Positions 43,801-48,790 of a DNA stretch of 64,000 bases are shown here, one piece after another. The notes under the pieces are model-generated. The model saw only the letters and a program-made list of their open reading frames with translations, was not told the origin of the DNA and did not search any database. The stretch covers positions 1-64,000 of the forward strand of contig CAMJJT010000009.1 in assembly GCA_946406195.1 (NCBI GenBank). The letters are read 5' to 3'. Each line of letters starts with the position of its first letter. Position 1 is the stretch's first letter. Source of the DNA: an uncultured Bacteroidales bacterium (GTDB lineage Bacteria; Bacteroidota; Bacteroidia; Bacteroidales; Paludibacteraceae). The translations under genes were made by a program, and so were the position numbers.

Positions 43801-44561
43801 CGCTTGCTACCAACGAGGTGACGATGAGCGAGGAAGGCACAATCACCATCCACGTCATTGCGCAGGATGAGACCACCGATCGAACATATACCATCTATCA
43901 GGAATTCGGTAAAGACACCTGCAACACGCTCCATATGATTTATCTGGATGAGTTAGAACTGGAAGGTTTCTTGCCGGAACTGGATACAGTCTATGTTTAT
44001 AAACTCAAGAACGGTGCAGGAATCCCGAATATTACAGTGTTGAAGACCTCTGAAAATGTGACGATAGAGACAAACTCTGAAGAATTAGAAGATGGTACTT
44101 ATGCGATTTTGCACAAGAATCAACCGGGTGATACCGTCCGGATCGAATGTGTATCGCTCAGTGGAGAAAAACGTGTATATCGAATCTATTTTGAGGTATC
44201 GGGTATCAACTATGGTCGTCCGCATCCTTCAGAGAACGATGTCTTCCTGCGTCGTGTAGGTAAGGCGCAGCTGTTCGTCGCTACGATTAATAGTGATGTC
44301 ACCTTTATCCTGTTTGATCAGGCGGGTCGCCAGTTGTTGGCAACCAAAGTGCCGATGGCTGATCCTAATGATATTGATGTGGCGAAGAATGCCTTCAAGG
44401 ACAGTGAAGAAGATGGTGGACAAGGAAAAGACGTCTTGTTGGATGTTATTGACCTTAGCTGTGGTATGCTCATTGATATCAAACCGGGACAGATTTATTT
44501 CTATGGCTTCTTGAGTACAAGAGGTTATTTCAAGTCAGGTAAAATCATTGCGATGCCGTAA
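34878..44561 (+). CDS. Giant surface protein with about 28-30 cadherin-like repeats and two PCMD-type domains
   Basis: The 3227-residue secreted protein has a signal peptide cleaved near residue 19 (VTVYA-A). Residues about 22-265 match the Bacteroidota PCMD (putative carbohydrate metabolism) domain: HFEDWSG, HRPDSVSVWVKRTG, DNALYVDDVELIYS. A second domain of that type interrupts the repeats at about 1595-1802. The rest is a chain of roughly 90-residue cadherin-like beta-sandwich repeats. Each follows the pattern xLxxIxVNGxxxxGFxPxxxxYxVxLPxG ... AEDGxxxTYxIxF. The last 110 residues (DVFLRRVGKAQLFV ... GYFKSGKIIAMP) resemble a type IX secretion sorting domain, less certainly. A role as a large adhesin or glycan-binding filament is inferred. 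It is a single-gene unit with its own promoter and terminator. Confidence 0.85.
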   Translation: MKKFLFQTVMMLLAVTVYAATDFQLPDPHFEDWSGSAFDGKIQPKYWHGSNVEQGAIGLTFRFNFMYRDNGRTGYCAMTKGQEVGAAGITENAPGYFSLAEAWQYLKGLDTNSASAGSKGGIKFDHRPDSVSVWVKRTGPATDKEDFHILFYSWQGDSRGKKYLNKAGSCTETPDYMINEESDVRQVLDGNECGTAVLAKQVSEGWLHDRKLYNTWTRIVVPIYYMNDLVPTNCNMLFSASNYPNFRANDGIYVDNALYVDDVELIYSSKIQELWVGGKKWNAFDPNSTDVQVYSLGTDATSIPSIEAWRGVGTLSTKGDGYERKSKFTKTFNFPGRKLQGSEIAIAQGDLNGKETTITVTAEDGSSTTTYRILFQRAESDNAKLAGISYTLGNDTIAISDYSFGKNNYNVELPYGTTETPKVLYTLAEEKQTVAETQATSPTGKATLVVTSPSKKVKETYTVQFSIGLLKDNTLKSILVNGKPIPGFSPAQTVYKVSVTSDDMPTVEAVSAYPAGEQTITYKAPDVVDGGQYQISVSTPGNPTPKIYKLNFKKEASSYSRLADLQVIGDKIARVNPSKQGEPTVLSFDPENMTYYVNLMMGATELPQIIATKGEDTQTIEILSLEPGVVDGTVKIKVTAGNGTDQSIYKIVFSAEKSEISTLLGINIGGVPIEGFDPDKTEYQFSLPIGTTMETFPVVVPVAHDEFQTISISAPTSVNGKMRISVTAGNGNTTNYYITFEVLQYKDNTLKSLSVGPGYSLQNENYEPIAFDPQRNEYWVKLTSDSLPTVTYEAQDAQYQTIDVYPTTSPNGKYKISVRPVNGASRTYSIKFVYELSGNTALKMIYINDTVKGTVTPLPDFNPEVTDYTFTLDTGRVDMPDVTWDLSESGQTVTKKWDENNKRIVRLTVKAENDDKRTYKLKFLVPSAASTQLDSILLVEDNDTILLPGFRKDQYEYTYPLTSETSPKILAVKGVEEQQVTITSPYAAGTATILVEMEESNSLYTIDFVKTPAQTVQLSDIRYNGKSIEGFESTTMHYDVTLENNELPTVEGIGENVNINVLWKGNTAYLYVSHEEQKAIYSVSFTRTLSGDNTLQAIYANGTLIDGFKPEVLIYTYDLPAGSDYPEITYLASNEAQVLFFGQVAPGKWGITVLAENGVEATYSVAYTIAQNSDATLADLSIAPVAMTPAFDPNTFSYSATIEEGAELPQIIAVPQTAQSVVTYDENDTIQQVLVVAENGAQNIYSVVYTRVKSNNVQLADILVDGVSMDGFRPEKTEYTITLSRDAKVVPNIFPVPVLENQKVTTWFSRPDGVTRIEVVAQDGSKGEYTIAFPVEKSEDTQLQNLVINGESKDVTTTEFSFNVPFTQVEPYDVTYKAKPGQLVHVIEAPLSGVTQLIVTNETRTNTRTYSIRYTVAQPQGENKIKNVEYSYVNALGQTVNGSVQPVQGENIIHLPFGAKSFEVTKVEKTYTEQSVYFYNGGIRRGAKIIAVANRADEADVTYTIVPQMPEMDTEGKLENLTFKGKSVPNFRPDVYNYIVKVTAQPASSDFVGTAFGGKTVTKSALDNKKKQITLTVSGGETYSVCWYYTNYESLLDFSNDWVNVEKGVGYKPSSKWMVPGDCVSDYTWKISLIVNLTYTTGKEVTPGGTNGVMLSTLRGAPMNTSVPGMMTLGTMSMKLGSSGNSSSSVTKNASTGTEFKNTPEAFEFLVKPLSTSSITNWKMWLTMSDGSNFKESNYTGDFSNLNKWQTVNVPISYTGVGTVSKFNVMLSSCDQENANSFNGNTIYESSVMYDQIHFVYNSELTGVTVNGKSTTKEGNTFTYTLAADEAVLGLPALKFTGAVHDQTQTIEWLNNGEWINGELKARVVNYGENLADHTEYTIVLKRAPVTTLDYSADFGAYDVTEKGDSLFVSLPYGTKQLPDLTITPANIHQWVSMTKNGNAVYVNVKAENGDEITKVYVFREAKSDDAMPEMWALESGTLVTEDIDRLIYSVEATTMPLVEIVKKEGQLVDLNYAEDSAMFTITAEDGKTKQTVTIRRKDPQVTTTAQIDEFTKGTTPWPALGGDSYETTEPRPTQAILFERKFDQDSVVHVQSAEGMEWQVYGSVKHTYKLIYPTEKSDNALLAALLINGEPYAEFSPSYFNYTIESDSAIVLSAVGAEANQQIMTTQTVLEQGHKFTFTVTAEDEHTSNTYQVTVRPKQSANAMLAGILLDGVMISNFAPDNYNYTVVLPSPAVKTAQPKMPNVTYLVGNPGQQVSLQTGELNGETILTVTSEDGTTIAYYNLTVNAAPSHCSDLTGIIINGEALNYFEAGRHFYSVSLNTDEIEIDYTSEDRFQKVETRAGVIAAGHHYSDTLRVIAEDGTYSDYIIEVYVENQSNDAQLANILFNGKSMDKFDSDLSFDGGNNNYVISLKGGKALPEISAQLKMDGQKVEVEHQHEEKTDIFLLHVTAVDGVTKNTYMLRFNQQKSDNSLLQEIELGSLPIEGFDPYTYFYSFTLKTGEAMPKISVTPQDENATYSIMNNNGLVTILVMAEDYEEDKNHKTTYTIAFNVKLSSKATLDYILANRDTLKGYNPNIFYYSDSLAVGTKQFPDLYWPDDEEFPTVKLDTVEYDSIAKTLVRQITVTAEDTTYVNQYTVSFKINKSENDHLMGILVNGNELKPFDPNILEYKYKTLTSAEAAALDGQYLSIEPILGDEWQKCKVDTLMDMSVDKTLDYKYAITVTAESGNQSRTYTVQFPVELSSDATPIEIKYGNSRVPGWDPEKPNYRVEIGLGEEIPVISVTKREEAQTYEIMPEGDVVKVIVTAEDGTQMTYVLTFERVKSDIATLDNIIITEKGKQLPYDLFFFESDIAEYTIVMPYDPARTSYDIPEIKCILADTLQHIEMTENVLSEVKKEVLITVLSPNEEDETVYKLTFVFTRNNDASLTSVKVGTQTLFFSDMKYSETLVLPFGTEEMYTTEDVTEIVTGDPLATNEVTMSEEGTITIHVIAQDETTDRTYTIYQEFGKDTCNTLHMIYLDELELEGFLPELDTVYVYKLKNGAGIPNITVLKTSENVTIETNSEELEDGTYAILHKNQPGDTVRIECVSLSGEKRVYRIYFEVSGINYGRPHPSENDVFLRRVGKAQLFVATINSDVTFILFDQAGRQLLATKVPMADPNDIDVAKNAFKDSEEDGGQGKDVLLDVIDLSCGMLIDIKPGQIYFYGFLSTRGYFKSGKIIAMP

Positions 44562-44584
44562 AAAGTAAAGCAATTTGTAAAAAA

Positions 44585-44619
44585 ATCCCGCGTACATTTG
44601 CGTATGTGGGATTTTTTTT
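44585..44619 (+). terminator. Terminator of the giant gene, nested in the next promoter
   Basis: ATCCCGCGTAC (44585-44595) pairs with GTATGTGGGAT (44602-44612), two G-U pairs, with a 6-base loop, followed by T's to 44619. The right arm and T-run form the spacer of the downstream promoter. Confidence 0.85.
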
Positions 44620-44628
44620 ATACCTTTG
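44597..44628 (+). promoter_or_regulatory. Promoter of the glycosyltransferase-transporter-LtaS-like operon
   Basis: TTTG (44597-44600), 20 bp, TACCTTTG (44621-44628). The -33 box lies in the loop of the preceding gene's terminator. Transcription should start near 44635, which rules out start codons upstream of the ATG at 44650. Confidence 0.78.
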
Positions 44629-44649
44629 CAGCCGCAAAGGTTGAAAAAT

Positions 44650-45822
44650 ATGATAGGAATCTTTAATGATAATTTTGCGCCCATCTTAGATGGGGTAGCG
44701 TTGACGGCGCAGAACTACGCGTATTGGTTGCATAAGAAGGGACACTCCGTATCGGTTATTACTCCCTATGCGCCGAATTCTGAGCAAGTGATAAATGAGG
44801 CTCCGTATCCCATTTATCGCTTTGCGTCCGTTCCGATTCCCTTTAGAGCGCCATATCGCTACGGAATGCCTTATCTTTCTCCATCTTTCCTCCGTGAATG
44901 GAAGAATATGGAATTTGAAATCGTCCATGCGCATTGCCCGTTTGTGACAGGCGATTTGGCTTATGCAGCGGCGCAGAAACAGCAAATACCTTTGGTGGCT
45001 ACTTTCCATTCCAAATACCGTCAGGATTTTGAGCATAATGTGCACTGCAAGCCTATTGTGGATTGGATGGTACGACATATTATCCGTTTCTTCGAGAAAG
45101 CGGACGAAGTATGGATTCCACAGGCGGCAGTGGAGTCGACCCTTCGCGAGTATGGGTATAAAGGCCATGTGGAGGTGGTGGAGAACGGTAATGATTTCTA
45201 TACTCCCAAACCCATCATTGAGGAAATGCGTAAGGAGATGCGGGAGGAATTAGGTGTCTTGCCGGAGGAGACGATGTTGCTCTTTGTAGGCCAACATATT
45301 TGGGAGAAAAATATCGGCTTTATATTGGATGCTCTTGCGCTCATCAAGGAGCAACCCTTCCAACTCTTCATGGTCGGAACCGGTTACGCTGTTCGTGATA
45401 TCAAACATAAGATTAGCGAACTGGGCTTGCAGGACAAAGTGACATTGCTTGGTAATATCCATGACCGCAACCGTCTGAAGAAGATCGATGCTGCGGCGGA
45501 CCTTTTCCTCTTCCCCTCGTTGTATGATAACGCCCCGCTCGTGGTGCGCGAAGCGGCGGCAATGCATACTCCGGCATTGATGTTGCAGGAGTCAACGGCA
45601 GCTGAGGTCATCCAACCTGATGTGAATGGTTTCCTCACCCCAAATGATCTGCAGCAGTATGCGGACCGCATTGTATATCTGATGCACCATCCTGATATGA
45701 TGGCGAAAGTGGGGCATAAAGCCTCAACGACGATCTCGCGCTCGTGGGAGAACGTAATGGAGGAGGTTATCCTGCGATATCGGGATATTCAGCAATCCTA
45801 TAAATTGAAACAAGGCAAATGA
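44650..45822 (+). CDS. GT4-family glycosyltransferase (diacylglycerol glucosyltransferase-like)
   Basis: The 390-residue GT-B enzyme has N-terminal MIGIFNDNFAPILDGVALTAQNYAYWL and VHAHCPFVTGDLAYAAA followed by PLVATFHSKYRQDF. In this family that pattern is common in lipid-linked glucosyl- and galactosyltransferases. The C-terminal donor-binding block is FLFPSLYDNAPLVVREAAAMHTPAL. The start is set by the promoter. It overlaps the next gene by four bases (ATGA). Diacylglycerol as acceptor is inferred from the fold pattern and the LtaS-like gene in the same operon; other acceptors are possible. Confidence 0.82.
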   Translation: MIGIFNDNFAPILDGVALTAQNYAYWLHKKGHSVSVITPYAPNSEQVINEAPYPIYRFASVPIPFRAPYRYGMPYLSPSFLREWKNMEFEIVHAHCPFVTGDLAYAAAQKQQIPLVATFHSKYRQDFEHNVHCKPIVDWMVRHIIRFFEKADEVWIPQAAVESTLREYGYKGHVEVVENGNDFYTPKPIIEEMRKEMREELGVLPEETMLLFVGQHIWEKNIGFILDALALIKEQPFQLFMVGTGYAVRDIKHKISELGLQDKVTLLGNIHDRNRLKKIDAAADLFLFPSLYDNAPLVVREAAAMHTPALMLQESTAAEVIQPDVNGFLTPNDLQQYADRIVYLMHHPDMMAKVGHKASTTISRSWENVMEEVILRYRDIQQSYKLKQGK

Positions 45823-46175
45823 TAACGATGATTCTTTTGATGCTGTTACAAACAGCAATGTTGGCCTTTAGCCAAGTAGCGCTGAAACTGGCGATGCAGG
45901 GACTCCAGTGGCAGTGGAGTTGGTCGTTCATATGGCATCATGTTATCCTGAATTTCTGGTTGATGATAGCCGTGGGACTCATGATTGCTGCGAACCTCTT
46001 CTGGCTGTGGATGTTGCATAAATATCCTCTGTCTCAGGTCTATCCTTTGACCAGCCTTGGTTTTATCTTTGGTATGCTCTCCGGTTGGTTGATTTTCCAT
46101 GAGCAGGTGGGCTTCATGCAGTGGTTTGGTGTGATGTTGGTTATCATAGGTTGTATTTGTATAGCGCGCGTATGA
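45819..46175 (+). CDS. Small four-helix transporter of the SMR/EamA type
   Basis: The 118-residue protein is almost entirely hydrophobic, with four helices, resembling EmrE-like SMR proteins and the ArnE/ArnF flippase subunits (YPLSQVYPLTSLGFIFGMLSG, MQWFGVMLVIIGCICIA). Residue Q19, in FSQVALK, lies where SMR drug pumps have their key glutamate, so drug efflux is unlikely. A flippase role for a lipid-linked sugar is more plausible. It is coupled on both sides by ATGA overlaps to a glycosyltransferase and an LtaS-like enzyme. Confidence 0.75.
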   Translation: MITMILLMLLQTAMLAFSQVALKLAMQGLQWQWSWSFIWHHVILNFWLMIAVGLMIAANLFWLWMLHKYPLSQVYPLTSLGFIFGMLSGWLIFHEQVGFMQWFGVMLVIIGCICIARV

Positions 46176-47941
46176 GAGAGCAAATAAAACAGTGGTTGGA
46201 GGTCGGTTATAGAGCCAATTGGGTAGTATGGGGGCTGTTTTCGCTCCTCATCTTCGGTCAGACGCTGCTCTTTGACCATTTTGCCTTCCATGAGTTGGCC
46301 TTGCAGCCAACCCCTCTAAATAGGTTCGCTATGCTCCTAAGCAAACTGGCAGCCGCTATACTCTTTGCTTCCCTGACTTTCTTCTTACGTGATAAACGAT
46401 GGTTGATAGTGCTGTCGGTGGCGATAGATACATGGTTCGTCGCCAACCTCATCTATATGCGCAATAATCACATCTTGCTCGATGCAGAGGCATTTAATAT
46501 GTCGGCGAACTTGAATGGCTATTTCTGGTCGGTACTCATCTATATCGAATGGGGGATAGACCTCCTCTTTTATGGTCTGACAGCGCTTTTCTGCTGTATC
46601 TATTTCTTTACGATACAGAGCAAAAGGAATTGGTGGGGTGGACTAATTACGATCCTTCTGGCGATAGGAATGCGTCTTTTTGCAGAAGTTCTTTATGTGA
46701 ATAATATAGAGAAACTGACCAATGCAAAAGCTCAATACGATGCCATGCCATTTATCCGCGAGCATCGCGAACCGGTCTATGGTACTCATTTCCCTACTAC
46801 AGTAGCGAACACCAGCGTGCTCTATTCACCCTTATATATCAGTTCCGACTATTACTTGATGGTCAATGATATTCAGCCGGACCGACCGCTCACGCCTCAT
46901 GATTATGCCGTGATGAGGCAGTTGGATAAGGGGCAAGACACTGCTACGCTGAGCGGACCGCTGATTATTGTCTTGCTGGAGAGTCTGGAGAACTGGGTCT
47001 TGACACCGAAGATCATGCCGAACCTTTATCGTCTGACTACGAATGAGCACGTCTTCTACGCAAACCGTATTCATACCCAGATAGTGGGAGCGCCTTCGGC
47101 GGATGGCCAGATGATTGTCAATACGGGTCTGCTGCCCATCAATGCGGGCGGTACGTGTATGCACTATGCCGATAATACTTTCCCTGCTATTATGAAACTC
47201 GCGCCGGATAGCGCAATTTGCCTCCTGCCGCATGATACGTGTGTATGGAATCAGACGCAGATGTCTCCTGCTTACGGCTATGACTCCACTATCATCTATA
47301 GTGATATTGATACCATCCTCTTCCGTAAGCTGGACAGCCTCGTGGATCATGGCTATAAATATATCCAATGTATCACGCAATCCACCCATGCACCCTTTGT
47401 GAATGAGAAATACAGTAATCTGAATCTGCCTAAGACGATGCCTTGGGTGATGTATAATTTCATTCGCGGCTTCAATGCCTTGGATGACGGTTTGGCGCAT
47501 TTTGTCCGAAAGATAGAGACCGATACCGTCCTGCAGAACTATACCATTGTTATCACCGGCGACCATCGTATCCTGCATCGTGAGAAACGGCAACAAATGC
47601 AACGATACGCGGATCGTTGGCGTAATAAATATACGGACGCAGATCATAAATGGATTGCTTCTCTTACCCCAATGGACGACTGCTTGCCGCTTATCATCTA
47701 TTCGCCGAAGATTAACAACAACCCCCATTATTTGGAGGATTGCTACCAAATGGATATCTATCCTACTTATCAATCGCTCTTAGGAGTGGAGGAGTATCGT
47801 TGGCATGGTTTTGGTATTAATCTGCTGGATGAGCCGAACGATGTCTCTTGCGGTGTCAACAATCAAAAACGCCCCATCACCGAGGAGGAAGCGTTTCCCT
47901 TATCCGATCGTCTGATCCGGAATAATTATTTCAATCGTTAG
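46172..47941 (+). CDS. LtaS-like membrane phosphotransferase/sulfatase-fold protein
   Basis: The 589-residue protein has four or five N-terminal helices (to about residue 180) and an extracytoplasmic alkaline-phosphatase/sulfatase-fold domain. LIIVLLESLEN supplies the metal ligand E270. GAPSADG supplies the likely nucleophile S309, which aligns with the catalytic threonine of S. aureus LtaS. The HAPF histidine and the TGDHR pair D464/H465 match the remaining ligands. It probably transfers a phospho-substituent such as glycerophosphate or phosphoethanolamine onto a membrane glycan or glycolipid. The start is the ATG at 46172, which overlaps the transporter stop. It converges on the barrel gene with a 3 bp gap. 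Confidence 0.85.
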   Translation: MREQIKQWLEVGYRANWVVWGLFSLLIFGQTLLFDHFAFHELALQPTPLNRFAMLLSKLAAAILFASLTFFLRDKRWLIVLSVAIDTWFVANLIYMRNNHILLDAEAFNMSANLNGYFWSVLIYIEWGIDLLFYGLTALFCCIYFFTIQSKRNWWGGLITILLAIGMRLFAEVLYVNNIEKLTNAKAQYDAMPFIREHREPVYGTHFPTTVANTSVLYSPLYISSDYYLMVNDIQPDRPLTPHDYAVMRQLDKGQDTATLSGPLIIVLLESLENWVLTPKIMPNLYRLTTNEHVFYANRIHTQIVGAPSADGQMIVNTGLLPINAGGTCMHYADNTFPAIMKLAPDSAICLLPHDTCVWNQTQMSPAYGYDSTIIYSDIDTILFRKLDSLVDHGYKYIQCITQSTHAPFVNEKYSNLNLPKTMPWVMYNFIRGFNALDDGLAHFVRKIETDTVLQNYTIVITGDHRILHREKRQQMQRYADRWRNKYTDADHKWIASLTPMDDCLPLIIYSPKINNNPHYLEDCYQMDIYPTYQSLLGVEEYRWHGFGINLLDEPNDVSCGVNNQKRPITEEEAFPLSDRLIRNNYFNR

Positions 47942-47944
47942 TTT

Positions 47945-48766
47945 TTATTTGAAACGATAGCCCACACATAGACTAAGAGAATGCGGATAAATCAATGCGT
48001 CTGCAATCTCTTTGCCTTTATTCGAGCTGTAGAAACCGGCTATATCCGACAAACTGATTTTGTATTGCACATTGATCTGCATACCGAAATTGAATTCATA
48101 TCCGACCATGGCGCATATACCGAAATGGTTGTTGTGCAGACTATATAGTTCGTTATAGTTATACCCGTCTTTCTCTGATTGCGTGTCTCCGTTGGCTGGT
48201 AGGGGTACATTGTCGGCACTCTTATATTTACCCTTGTTGGAGGCAAATGTGAAATGGGTGAATAATCCTCCTCCGAACTGCACATAGCCTTGCTGCATGT
48301 TTCCGAATCGGCCTAAGAAATAGACTGGTACCTCCATTCCGAATGACCATAGACCATTCGTAGTGTCCGTAGCTGCAAAATAGTTCTGATGGGCGGTAAA
48401 GATAACCTGGGGTTGGATAGCAAAATGTTTGGTGAGTGCGAAATCAATGAATCCGCCTAACTCGGCACCAAAGCGTCGATGGGAAGCAATCGTTCCGTAC
48501 TTGGCACGGGTGATAAGGAAATCGCTCATATTTCCGCCTATAAATAAACCTCCCGTCACTAATTTGGGCAGTTTCTCCTGATCCAGCGAGTCCAGAGTGG
48601 TTTCTGTGTCCCATTTGACTACGGCATCGCCTACTGTATTCATGGCGTGAACGAACTTGTTCTCCTTTTTTGTCGTAGTATCAATACTATCGGGTGTTTG
48701 TGCCTCTTGAGCATGTACGCCTGCAATCAGCAGAATGAGGGTACTCATTAAAAAGATTCTTTTCAT
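47945..48766 (-). CDS. Small outer membrane beta-barrel protein
   Basis: The 273-residue protein has a signal peptide (MKRIFLMSTLILLIAGVHA). A Thr/Asp/Lys-rich linker leads into a beta-barrel (GGLFIGGNMSDF, FGAELGGFIDFAL, YPHSLSLCVGYRFK) resembling the PorT/OMP_b-brl families. It is the last gene of the leftward lipoprotein-DAHP-GT-DUF5686 operon. The function is not recognisable; an envelope role follows from position. Confidence 0.75.
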   Translation of the reverse strand: MKRIFLMSTLILLIAGVHAQEAQTPDSIDTTTKKENKFVHAMNTVGDAVVKWDTETTLDSLDQEKLPKLVTGGLFIGGNMSDFLITRAKYGTIASHRRFGAELGGFIDFALTKHFAIQPQVIFTAHQNYFAATDTTNGLWSFGMEVPVYFLGRFGNMQQGYVQFGGGLFTHFTFASNKGKYKSADNVPLPANGDTQSEKDGYNYNELYSLHNNHFGICAMVGYEFNFGMQINVQYKISLSDIAGFYSSNKGKEIADALIYPHSLSLCVGYRFK

Positions 48767-48790
48767 CGTTATTGCATTTTTAGGTTATTA

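Noticed and set aside
46172..47941. Recent transfer of the LtaS-like operon from Firmicutes
   Set aside because: The operon uses a typical Bacteroidota promoter and its composition is similar to neighbouring genes. The similarity to LtaS is at family level only.
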